A stretch of DNA of 16,742 nt from Chloroflexota bacterium (GTDB taxonomy: Bacteria; Chloroflexota; Limnocylindria; QHBO01), in the NCBI GenBank assembly GCA_019348395.1, contig JAHWJN010000004.1:1-16742 (forward strand). Direction: 5' to 3'. Under the pieces are notes generated by a model. The model saw nothing but the letters and a program-made list of their open reading frames with translations. It did not search any database and had not been told where the DNA came from. Shown one piece after another: positions 7,433-13,726 of this stretch. Each line of letters begins with the position of its first letter. The first letter of the stretch is position 1. A program made the translations under genes and the position numbers.

Positions 7433-8130
7433 TGCCGATCCTCCTCGGTGTCGCGGGGGTCGCTCTCATTATCGCGGGCTCCCTCGGCGACGATGCCGAT
7501 CCGGGAGCAAGCCTGCCGCCGATCGCGCGTCCGAGCGCGACGCCCGCTGCGGCAGCGAGCCCCGCCCCGACCACCACCTCGACGCCGAGCGCGTCCCCGC
7601 CCACCTCGCCCACCTCGTCGGCGTCGCCATCGGCCGAGCCGACCTCGACCCCGCTGCCCGATGACGTCGTGGCGGTCCAGCTCGAAATCCCATCGGTCGG
7701 GATCAACGTGGCGGTGCGCCAGTCGACGAGCGCTGATACCGACGGATTCCCGCCGAGCGACGCCGCCTACATCCTGCGGTCGAGCTCCCAGCCGGGACGG
7801 GGCACGAGCTCGTACGTGTTCGCCCACGCCCTGAACACCCTGTTCAAGCCACTCTGGAACGTCCAGCTCGGTGCGGAGGTGCTGGTCCGCATGTCGGACG
7901 ACTCGGTGCTGGAGTACACCGTCACCGAGGTGCGGCCCAACGTGCCGTGCCCTGACCCGAACGCCGACCCGATGCCCGACCCGCCGCTCGCGCTGCAGAT
8001 CCACGACGACTGCACCGAAGGCATGCGCTGGCTCGAGCGGACCGAGCGCGAGCGGCTCACCCTCCAGACCTCGCAGGGGTTCAACCGCAACTGGGGTGAG
8101 CTGGTCGTGATCGCCGAGCCGGCTTCCTAG
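7408..8130 (+). CDS. Membrane-anchored sortase-like protein with Ser in place of the catalytic Cys
   Basis: A 240-aa protein with three parts: an N-terminal hydrophobic anchor (about 7-24, WALPILLGVAGVALIIAG), a Ser/Pro/Thr/Ala-rich linker (about 32-84) that likely spans the wall or surface layer, and a C-terminal sortase-fold domain (about 88-236). The domain begins QLEIPSVGINVAV, like class D/E/F sortases. It keeps a histidine at the catalytic position (His140 in YVFAHA), the PLWNVQLGAEVLV strand, and the late strand LTLQTSQGFNRNWG. There the usual TLxTC cysteine is Ser222, with Arg227 nearby. Cys181 and Cys202 may form a disulfide. The start GTG abuts the otsB start (CACGTG) and the stop overlaps the neighbour's stop (CTAG, 8127-8130). 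It could be an inactive wall-binding protein, a serine-dependent transpeptidase, or something else on the same fold. Confidence 0.75.
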   Translation: MKRLSSWALPILLGVAGVALIIAGSLGDDADPGASLPPIARPSATPAAAASPAPTTTSTPSASPPTSPTSSASPSAEPTSTPLPDDVVAVQLEIPSVGINVAVRQSTSADTDGFPPSDAAYILRSSSQPGRGTSSYVFAHALNTLFKPLWNVQLGAEVLVRMSDDSVLEYTVTEVRPNVPCPDPNADPMPDPPLALQIHDDCTEGMRWLERTERERLTLQTSQGFNRNWGELVVIAEPAS

Positions 8131-9746
8131 CGCTGCGGCGCATCGCCGCCCGCCGGTGGCTCGCCCCCTGGCCGCGGCTCGCCACGGACGAACCAGGCCG
8201 GCACCAGCGTCGCGATCGCGATGCCGAGCGCGATCCCGAAGACGAGCCGCAGCACGTCGGCCGCCTCCCGCCGGGACCACTCCTCCAGCAGGGCGACGAG
8301 CGCCAGCGAACGCTGCGGGTCCACACCCACGAAGTCCGGACGGCCGAGCTCGGTCACGAGCGCGTCGCGCCGCGCCGGGTCGTTGATCAGCTCGCTGAGC
8401 TCGTCGATCCTGGTCTGGCCCATCGAGGTCAGCAGGGCCAGGCCGATGCTCATGCCGACCGTGCGCGTGATCTGCAGCGTGGCGCTCGCCACGCCGTAGG
8501 CCCCGGCGCCGGCGGCCTGGACGGCCGCGGTGGCACGCGGCGAGACGGTGAGCCCGAATCCGACGCCGAAGATGGCGAGGTCGCGCACGAGCCGGCCGAG
8601 GTCCGTGTCGGCGCCCCAGGCGAGCGCCAGCCAGAGCCCGAGCGCCGTGCCGGCCACGCCGAGCAGCGAGACGATCCGCTCACCGACGAATCCGGTGAGC
8701 AGCCCGCCGACGAGGGCCCCGCCGGCCACGGCGAGGGTGAGCGCCGTCAGCGCGGTCGAGGCCTGAGCCTCGCCGGCGAACAGGACCCGGTTGACGAACA
8801 CCGGCCCGCCGATGATGGCGGTGGCCAGCGTATAGCCCGTCAGCAGGCTCACGCCGTTGGCGGCGGCGAAGGCCCGATCGGCGAAGAGCCGCACCTGGAC
8901 CAGAGGCGATCGGTGCCGGAGCTCCAGCCAGACGAACCCGGCCAGCGACGCGGCGGACGCCGCCAGCCCAACGAGGACGACCGGATCGGTCCAGCCGGTC
9001 GTGCCGGTCAGCGTGACGGCGCCGATCCCGGTCAGCAGTGCCGTGCTAAGGAGCAGCGCCCCGCCCAGGTCGAGCCCGGCGCGGACCCTGGGCGTCTCGA
9101 CGCCGCCGGCGACGACGTAGATGAGCAGCATGGTCACGATGCCGATCGGAACGTTGAGCCAGAAGATCCACTGCCACGGCGCGACCTCCGCACCCGGGAT
9201 CGGGAGGCGGAAGTTCAGCAGGACCCAGGCGCCGTACGCGGGGCCGATGGCCATGCCGACATAGGTCGCCGCCCCCTCGAGCCCGAGCGCGGTGGCGCGG
9301 GCACGCCCGGTGAACAGGTGGCTGGCCAGCGCCATCGAGAGGGGCACCAGCGCGCCCCCGCCGAAGCCCTGCACCACGCGCCAGCCGATGAGCCAGGTCA
9401 GACCATCCTCCGGGCCGGCGAACCGTGCCCAGCCGGCGCCGGCACTGCCCAGCACAAAGAGCAGCAGGGCCACGACGTACAGCCGGCGCGCGCCCCACAG
9501 GTCGGCGCCCCGTCCGGCCAGCGGCATCGCCACCACGTAGGCGAGCAGGTACGCGTTGATGATCCAGCTCACGCGCCCCAGGTCGGTCCAGCCGCCGAAG
9601 TCGGCCACGATCGCCGGCAGGGCGATGGCAACGACCATGAGCTCTGCCCCACCGAGCAGGACCCCGAGCGACGCGAAGACGAGCGCCGCCCAGGCGGCGA
9701 CGGGGTGCATCCGGACGGTGGGCTCCACCCCGGCGCGCACCGTCAC
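8127..9746 (-). CDS. MFS transporter of the DHA2 (14-TM drug exporter) type
   Basis: A 539-aa inner-membrane transporter of the EmrB/QacA kind, a proton-coupled exporter of drugs or lipophilic compounds. Visible marks are GAELMVVAIALPAI in helix 1 (33-46, with Glu35 where family members often have Asp), motif A GRGADLWGARRLY (78-90), RVVQGFGGGALVP (123-135, motif B), and GMAIGPAYGAW (164-174, motif C). About 13-14 hydrophobic helices follow, with a long extracellular loop near the end (ELSELINDPARRDALV). The start GTG at 9746 overlaps the permease stop as GTGA, so it is the last gene of a coupled operon with the ABC-like pair. Met13 (9710) is an alternative start. Its stop shares CTAG with the sortase-like gene. 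Confidence 0.88.
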   Translation of the reverse strand: MTVRAGVEPTVRMHPVAAWAALVFASLGVLLGGAELMVVAIALPAIVADFGGWTDLGRVSWIINAYLLAYVVAMPLAGRGADLWGARRLYVVALLLFVLGSAGAGWARFAGPEDGLTWLIGWRVVQGFGGGALVPLSMALASHLFTGRARATALGLEGAATYVGMAIGPAYGAWVLLNFRLPIPGAEVAPWQWIFWLNVPIGIVTMLLIYVVAGGVETPRVRAGLDLGGALLLSTALLTGIGAVTLTGTTGWTDPVVLVGLAASAASLAGFVWLELRHRSPLVQVRLFADRAFAAANGVSLLTGYTLATAIIGGPVFVNRVLFAGEAQASTALTALTLAVAGGALVGGLLTGFVGERIVSLLGVAGTALGLWLALAWGADTDLGRLVRDLAIFGVGFGLTVSPRATAAVQAAGAGAYGVASATLQITRTVGMSIGLALLTSMGQTRIDELSELINDPARRDALVTELGRPDFVGVDPQRSLALVALLEEWSRREAADVLRLVFGIALGIAIATLVPAWFVRGEPRPGGEPPAGGDAPQR

Positions 9747-10441
9747 AGCTCGGCACGCTCCATGGCGGACAGGGCGAGAACCAGCACGGCCCCGGTGACG
9801 GCAAGCCCCACACCGGCGGCGCGGATGCCGAGGGCCGCGGATGGACTCGCCTCACGCAGACCGGCGAGCGCCACGTGGGCCCCGCCCGGTACGAGCGCGG
9901 GGTCGATCGGCCCGAAGCGGGCGACTGCCGCGGCAAGCAGGCACGCCCCGACGGCGACAAGGATGGCCGGGCGCGGGCGCAGCAGGGTGCCGGCCAGGAG
10001 CCCCACGGCGATCGCCGCCAGCGTGGCCGTCCCGACGGCGCCCACCAGCGCCAGGTACCCCGCCGGCTCCAGTCGCAGCGTGACGCTCGAGGCCGCCAGC
10101 CAACCGAGGGCGGCGGCGGCGGCGAGCCCGGTCATGGCCACGGCGGCCAGCGCCGCGAACCAGCCGGCGAGCAGGGTGGCGCGCCGAACGGAGTGGCCGA
10201 TCAGCCAGCCGGCGCGGCCGCGACGACGTTCGGTGGCAATGGACCATGCGGCGACCGCCGCCGCCGCCAGGCTCCCCACCCCGAGCCCTGCGGCGAGCCG
10301 CCCGGCGAGCGTGGGAAGGGGCGCGGGAACGAGGGCGACGACGGCGCCGGCCGCCACGAACGCGCCGATCACCGCGAACACGCGGAACGTGATCCACAGC
10401 TCCCGGACGGCGAGCCGGGCGACGACGCCGGAGCGGATCAC
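9743..10441 (-). CDS. Small ABC-2-like integral membrane permease
   Basis: A 232-aa hydrophobic protein with about six predicted helices: near 18-40, 46-67, 85-110, 128-150, 155-175 and 207-228. A charged cytoplasmic segment, TERRRGRAGWLIGHSVRR (about 69-86), resembles the coupling region of ABC-2 or ABC-type exporter permeases. I recognise no specific family. The GTG start at 10441 overlaps the upstream ATPase stop as GTGA, and its own stop overlaps the MFS start in the same way, so the three proteins are probably made together. The partner ATPase is degenerate, so this may not be a classical ATP-driven transporter. The upstream open frame to 10840 is a shadow of the ATPase gene. Confidence 0.65.
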   Translation of the reverse strand: MIRSGVVARLAVRELWITFRVFAVIGAFVAAGAVVALVPAPLPTLAGRLAAGLGVGSLAAAAVAAWSIATERRRGRAGWLIGHSVRRATLLAGWFAALAAVAMTGLAAAAALGWLAASSVTLRLEPAGYLALVGAVGTATLAAIAVGLLAGTLLRPRPAILVAVGACLLAAAVARFGPIDPALVPGGAHVALAGLREASPSAALGIRAAGVGLAVTGAVLVLALSAMERAEL

Positions 10442-11241
10442 CGGTCGGCGACGGCCGCCCGCGCCGGCTCCCCGCGAGGTGCAGCGCCCCGCCGGTCGGC
10501 GAGCTCCTCGATCCCACGCATCGAGAGCGGCAGGCCGGCAGTGTCGAGCTCGTCCAGCGAGGCGGCGAGGGCGACCCGCCCGCTCCGCAGCAGCGCCAGG
10601 TGGGTCACCACCCCTGCCTCGCTCGCGGGATAGCGGCTCGCGACGAGGACGGTTCGCCGTTCGCCGGGCACGCGCAGCATCCGGCGTCGCTCGTCGGGAT
10701 CGATCGAGCGCAGCGCCTCGTCGAGCAGCAGCACCTCGGGGTCCCGCAGCAGGGCGGCGGCCAGCGCCGTCCGCTGCGCCGTCGCGGGCCCACCGCGCCC
10801 GACCGGGCGGTCCAGCGCGGTGGCGGGGATGCGGGTCCACTCCACGACGTCGAGCATCCGGCGCCGGGTCGCCTCAGCGGACATGCCGAGCAGTTCGGCG
10901 GCGAGGCGCAGCGCCTCGCGCGGCGTCATCCAGCGGTGAATTCCCGGATGCGGGCCGACGTACGCCGCGCGACGGCCCCACTCGTCGAGCGACGGATCGA
11001 TGACCCCCGCGATCTCGAGCCGGCCGGCGCGTGGACGGGACAGGCCGGCGAGGACGCGCAGCAGGAGCGACGCGCTGGCCTCCGGCACCCCCACGACGAG
11101 CAGGCGCGTCCCGACCGGGACGCTCAGGGTCGCTCCGGTGAGCAGGCCGCCGTGGCGCAGTCCGCTCCACGCGATGCCGGCCGGGCGCAGGAGCCGCGTC
11201 GGCGCCGCGCTCCACAGCGCGTCGGGCGTCGAGCTCGTCAT
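10438..11241 (-). CDS. Degenerate ABC transporter ATP-binding protein
   Basis: A 267-aa protein with the overall ABC ATPase order but damaged nucleotide-binding motifs. Where Walker A (GxxGxGKS/T) should be it reads GVPEASAS (51-58), followed by the normal LLLRVLAGLSRPRAG. The lysine and last glycine are gone. The Q-loop region is AAYVGPHPG, with no Gln. The signature LSGGQ is replaced by VGRGGPATAQRTAL (147-160). Walker B VLLLDEA (170-176) is intact, and a D-loop-like SIDPDE follows. The switch histidine region reads TVLVASRYP, without His. The reading frame is otherwise clean, which argues for a maintained non-canonical role rather than decay. A good Shine-Dalgarno precedes the ATG. It heads the operon with the permease and the MFS exporter, divergent from arsR. 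Confidence 0.75.
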   Translation of the reverse strand: MTSSTPDALWSAAPTRLLRPAGIAWSGLRHGGLLTGATLSVPVGTRLLVVGVPEASASLLLRVLAGLSRPRAGRLEIAGVIDPSLDEWGRRAAYVGPHPGIHRWMTPREALRLAAELLGMSAEATRRRMLDVVEWTRIPATALDRPVGRGGPATAQRTALAAALLRDPEVLLLDEALRSIDPDERRRMLRVPGERRTVLVASRYPASEAGVVTHLALLRSGRVALAASLDELDTAGLPLSMRGIEELADRRGAAPRGEPARAAVADR

Positions 11242-11248
11242 CCACGCG

Positions 11249-11254
11249 TCTCCT
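11249..11254 (-). promoter_or_regulatory. Shine-Dalgarno of the degenerate ABC ATPase gene
   Basis: On the minus strand AGGAGA lies 7 bases before the ATG at 11241. It supports this start and is one of the few strong ribosome sites in the window. Confidence 0.7.
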
Positions 11255-11294
11255 GCATCGCCGGAATCCGGGTCGCCGATGCTAGCACGGCGCC

Positions 11295-11323
11295 TTGACG
11301 TCGCCCGGCCAGCACGCCATCAT
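11295..11323 (+). promoter_or_regulatory. Candidate promoter for arsR and the inositol-lipid operon
   Basis: TTGACG (11295-11300, five of six consensus -35 bases) is separated by exactly 17 bp from CATCAT (11318-11323, four of six -10 bases). The predicted transcription start near 11330 falls inside the inverted repeat at 11322-11337. A TATAAA at 11337-11342 is another possible -10 but lacks a -35. The prediction rests on consensus matching only. Confidence 0.45.
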
Positions 11324-11324
11324 A
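11319..11324 (-). promoter_or_regulatory. Candidate -10 element for the divergent ABC/MFS operon
   Basis: On the minus strand these bases read TATGAT, five of six -10 consensus positions, pointing toward the ABC ATPase gene with a leader of about 70 bases. The -35 is weak (TTCCGA at 18 bp is the best I see). It overlaps the plus-strand -10 and touches the candidate operator, so one bound repressor could control both directions. Confidence 0.35.
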
Positions 11325-11337
11325 AGCATCGGCTTAT
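11322..11337. promoter_or_regulatory. Inverted repeat, candidate ArsR operator
   Basis: ATAAGC-atcg-GCTTAT is a perfect 6-4-6 inverted repeat in an AT-rich island (about 11319-11360), which stands out against the GC-rich surroundings. It sits between divergent genes, next to an ArsR gene, and overlaps predicted promoter elements of both. ArsR/SmtB dimers commonly bind AT-rich interrupted palindromes of this kind. An adjacent TTATATAA palindrome (11334-11341) could extend the site. Confidence 0.55.
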
Positions 11338-11371
11338 ATAAATCGGAATTTGATAAAGAAGCACTGACGTG

Positions 11372-11728
11372 ATGAATCCCCCCACCACTCCGGCCGAGGT
11401 CGACCTCCGCCGCCTGCGCACCCTGTACCGTGCTCTCGGGGACGAGACGCGGCTGCGGGTCATCGGCCTGCTGGCCGAGGTCGGGCCGCTCCCGGTGACC
11501 GAGCTGTCGACGCGCGTCGGGCTCTCACAGCCACTGATCAGCTGGCATCTTCGCATCCTGCGCCTGGCCGGGCTGATCGACACCGAGCGCCAGGGACGCA
11601 CCTCCATCTGCCGGCTGCGGCCGGCGGCCTTCGAGGAGCTGCACGAGATCGAGTCGCGGCTGGTCGCGGGCACGGTCGGCATGACGCGCTCCGTCGACGC
11701 TCCGGGGACGGTGCCCGATGTCCGCTAG
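11372..11728 (+). CDS. ArsR-family winged-helix transcriptional regulator
   Basis: A 118-aa DNA-binding repressor-type protein. The winged helix-turn-helix is clear: LGDETRLRVIGLLAEVG (first helices), VTELSTRVGLSQPLISWHLRILRLAGLI (helix-turn-helix and recognition helix), then the wing TERQGRTSICRLR. It lacks the ELCVC metal-binding motif and has a single cysteine in the wing, so it probably does not sense arsenic or cadmium in the classical way; the signal is unknown. A GTG at 11369 directly before the ATG is an alternative start. The last 11 bases overlap the phosphatidyltransferase gene, so the two are translated together and the regulator is part of the lipid operon. The divergent ABC/MFS operon is the other likely target. 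Confidence 0.88.
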   Translation: MNPPTTPAEVDLRRLRTLYRALGDETRLRVIGLLAEVGPLPVTELSTRVGLSQPLISWHLRILRLAGLIDTERQGRTSICRLRPAAFEELHEIESRLVAGTVGMTRSVDAPGTVPDVR

Positions 11729-12389
11729 CCGGCCGCACGTCCCGAACCTGCGCGAGGACTCGGTGCTTCCGTCGCGCGTCAAGGAAGGTGGCCGGGCCAT
11801 CCTGGCGCCCGTCGTCCGACTGGCGATGGCGCTCGGGCTGACGCCGAACTCGATCACCGTCATCGGCCTGGGAATCACGGTCGTCGCCGCCGTCCTGGTG
11901 GGCACGGGCTGGCTGCTCGTCGGCGCGGCTCTGCTCACGGCAGGATCGCTGCTGGACGCGGTCGACGGCGCGCTGGCCCGCGCCACCGGCGGAGCCACCG
12001 CCTTCGGCAGCTTTCTGGACTCGACCCTCGATCGGGCAGGCGAGGCGATCCTCTACGTCGGCATCGCCGCGTGGCTCGTGGCCAGCCAGCCGGAGCCGCT
12101 CTGGCCGGTTCTGGCCCTGCTCGTGGCGCTGTCCGGGTCCTTCCTGGTCAGCTACGCGCACGCGCGGGCCCAGGGCATCGGCCTCGCCGCCGACGTCGGC
12201 CTGGCGCCGCGCACGGAGCGGCTCGTCATCGTCATCGCCGGGGTGGCCCTGGCCGGCCTGGGCTTCGTGCCGGGCCTGCTGGTCGCCCTCGTCGCCCTCG
12301 CCGTGCTGACCACGGCAACCGTCATCCAGCGCATCTGGCACGTCTGGCGCCTGAGCCGGACCGCCGCACTCGCCAAGGAGGAGAACTGA
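11718..12389 (+). CDS. CDP-alcohol phosphatidyltransferase, probable phosphatidylinositol-phosphate synthase
   Basis: A 223-aa integral membrane enzyme expected to transfer a phosphatidyl group from CDP-diacylglycerol to inositol-1-phosphate. The family signature D-x2-D-G-x2-A-R-x8-G-x3-D-x3-D is complete, from [11 protein letters not shown] (78-88) to GSFLDSTLD (97-105), with Asp80, Asp83, Asp101 and Asp105 as metal ligands and base. About six helices follow. [12 protein letters not shown] and GLAPRTERL (161-169) resemble the actinobacterial PI-phosphate synthase and archaeal archaetidylinositol-phosphate synthase subgroup. The inositol assignment rests mainly on ino1 being the next gene, 4 bp away; PG-phosphate synthase is the main alternative. 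The start ATG lies inside the end of arsR. Confidence 0.85.
   Translation: MSASRPHVPNLREDSVLPSRVKEGGRAILAPVVRLAMALGLTPNSITVIGLGITVVAAVLVGTGWLLVGAALLTAGSLLDAVDGALARATGGATAFGSFLDSTLDRAGEAILYVGIAAWLVASQPEPLWPVLALLVALSGSFLVSYAHARAQGIGLAADVGLAPRTERLVIVIAGVALAGLGFVPGLLVALVALAVLTTATVIQRIWHVWRLSRTAALAKEEN
12375..12383 (+). promoter_or_regulatory. Strong Shine-Dalgarno before ino1
   Basis: AAGGAGGAG lies at the 3' end of the phosphatidyltransferase gene, 10 bases before the GTG at 12394. It fixes the ino1 start and suggests higher translation of Ino1 than of its neighbours. Confidence 0.7.
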
Positions 12390-12393
12390 CCCC

Positions 12394-13635
12394 GTGCCGT
12401 CCCGCAGCAGACCCAGCACCAACGGCAAGAGCGCCCGTAACGGCCATCGATCGACCGATGGCACGGTCCGCGTCGCCATCGTCGGCGTCGGCAACTGTGC
12501 CAGCAGCCTGGTACAGGGCCGCTTCCACTACGCCGATGCCAGGGAGACGGACTTCATCCCCGGGTTGATGCACGTCAACCTGGGTGGTTACCACGTCCGC
12601 GACATCGAGTTCGTGGCGGCCTTCGACATCGATCGCAATAAGGTCGGCAAGGACCTCTCGGAGGCGATCTTCGCCGAGCCCAACAACACCTTCAAGTTCG
12701 CCGATGTGCCCCGGCTCGACGTGCCGGTCGAGCGCGGCATGACCCACGACGGGCTCGGGCGCTACCTGAGCGAGATCATCGAGAAGGCGCCCGGACCCAC
12801 CGCCGATGTGGTCAACATCCTCAAGGATCGACGGGTCGACGTGCTCGTCAGCTACCTGCCGGTCGGCTCGGAGCAGGCCACCAAGTGGTACGCCGAGCAG
12901 GCGATCCAGGCCGGTGTCGCCTTCGTGAATGCCATCCCGGTCTTCATCGGTCGCGAGCCGTACTGGCAGCGCCGATTCGCCGATGCCGGCCTGCCGATCA
13001 TCGGCGACGACATCAAGAGCCAGGTCGGCGCGACGATCACGCACCGCGTCCTCACGCGGCTGTTCATGGATCGCGGCGTTCGCATCGACCGCACCTACCA
13101 GCTGAACTTCGGCGGCAACACCGATTTTCTCAACATGCTCGAGCGGGAGCGCCTGGAGTCCAAGAAGATCAGCAAGACGAACGCGGTCACCTCGATGATC
13201 GACTACGAGATCGGCGACGACGACGTCCATGTCGGTCCCTCGGACTACGTGCCGTGGCTGAAGGACCGGAAGTGGTGCCACATCCGCATGGAGGGCACCA
13301 CGTTCGGCGACGTGCCGCTGAATCTCGAGCTCAAGCTCGAGGTCTGGGACTCGCCGAACAGCGCCGGGGTCATCACCGATGCGATCCGCTGCGCGAAGCT
13401 CGGCCTGGACCGTGGCCTGGCGGGGACCCTGGTCGCGCCGAGCTCGTACTTCATGAAGAGCCCGCCGATCCAGATCCACGACGATATCGCGTACAACCGG
13501 GTCGAGGACTTCATCCGCGGCGACGACAACGAGGTGCTCAACGGCACCGAGAAGCCGGCGCCCCGGCCCAAGCGGAAGCTCGCCAGGCCGAACAAGCGGG
13601 TGGAGGCACGGGCGGCGGCCGCCGAGGTCCGGTGA
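12394..13635 (+). CDS. ino1: Myo-inositol-1-phosphate synthase, actinobacterial type
   Basis: NAD-dependent cytosolic enzyme converting glucose-6-phosphate to 1D-myo-inositol 3-phosphate (L-inositol-1-phosphate), the headgroup precursor for inositol lipids. It is 413 aa. Visible features are the Rossmann loop [13 protein letters not shown] (30-42), [16 protein letters not shown] (152-167), NAIPVFIG (179-186), [15 protein letters not shown] (204-218, with Lys208), [12 protein letters not shown] (237-248), and [12 protein letters not shown] (256-267) with active-site lysines. It matches the short bacterial/archaeal class of MIPS rather than the eukaryotic class. Two extensions are unusual: a basic, Ser/Asn-rich N-terminus (1-22), and a Lys/Arg/Ala-rich tail (385-413) that looks disordered. 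A strong Shine-Dalgarno supports the GTG start. It lies directly after the phosphatidyltransferase that would use its product. Confidence 0.93.
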   Translation: MPSRSRPSTNGKSARNGHRSTDGTVRVAIVGVGNCASSLVQGRFHYADARETDFIPGLMHVNLGGYHVRDIEFVAAFDIDRNKVGKDLSEAIFAEPNNTFKFADVPRLDVPVERGMTHDGLGRYLSEIIEKAPGPTADVVNILKDRRVDVLVSYLPVGSEQATKWYAEQAIQAGVAFVNAIPVFIGREPYWQRRFADAGLPIIGDDIKSQVGATITHRVLTRLFMDRGVRIDRTYQLNFGGNTDFLNMLERERLESKKISKTNAVTSMIDYEIGDDDVHVGPSDYVPWLKDRKWCHIRMEGTTFGDVPLNLELKLEVWDSPNSAGVITDAIRCAKLGLDRGLAGTLVAPSSYFMKSPPIQIHDDIAYNRVEDFIRGDDNEVLNGTEKPAPRPKRKLARPNKRVEARAAAAEVR

Positions 13636-13637
13636 TT

Positions 13638-13667
13638 CCGGCCGGTTCGAACTGCATGACCGGCCGG
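13638..13667 (+). terminator. GC hairpin after ino1
   Basis: CCGGCCGGT (13638-13646) and ACCGGCCGG (13659-13667) form a perfect 9-bp stem with a 12-base loop, starting 3 bases after the ino1 stop. No U-run follows, so it is not a standard intrinsic terminator. It could attenuate transcription into the acyltransferase genes or protect the mRNA 3' end. Confidence 0.45.
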
Positions 13668-13690
13668 TGATCGGCCAAGATGGTGGCGTC

Positions 13691-13726
13691 ATGAGCCTCA
13701 TGCCGTTCCTGCCCGACCCCCGGTGA
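13691..13726 (+). other. Possible 11-codon leader ORF coupled to the first acyltransferase
   Basis: ATG at 13691 opens MSLMPFLPDPR and stops at TGA 13724-13726. That stop overlaps the acyltransferase GTG (13723) as GTGA, the same junction used between other genes here. Neither start has a convincing Shine-Dalgarno; CAAGAT (13676-13681) is a weak -10-like hexamer 9 bp upstream of the ATG. The ORF could feed ribosomes to the acyltransferase, or it could be chance. The whole 87-bp gap (13636-13722) holds only this and the hairpin. Confidence 0.25.

Noticed and set aside
7530..7660. Repeat-like Ser/Pro/Thr-coding stretch considered as a tandem repeat or CRISPR-like array
   Set aside because: No regular unit or spacer; it encodes a low-complexity linker in the sortase-like protein.
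7408..8280. Upstream extension of the otsB frame to 8280
   Set aside because: The extra 291 residues are antisense to the sortase-like gene and Gly/Arg-rich; OtsB proteins of about 270 aa start near the DFDGT motif.
8913..11003. Long plus-strand open frame (696 codons) opposite the MFS, permease and ABC genes
   Set aside because: The translation is repetitive Arg/Pro/Ala/Gly with no family motif, while the minus strand encodes three membrane or ABC proteins with GTGA overlaps.
11372..11728. Arsenic or cadmium resistance operon
   Set aside because: No ArsB/ArsC/CadA genes nearby and the regulator lacks the ELCVC metal site.
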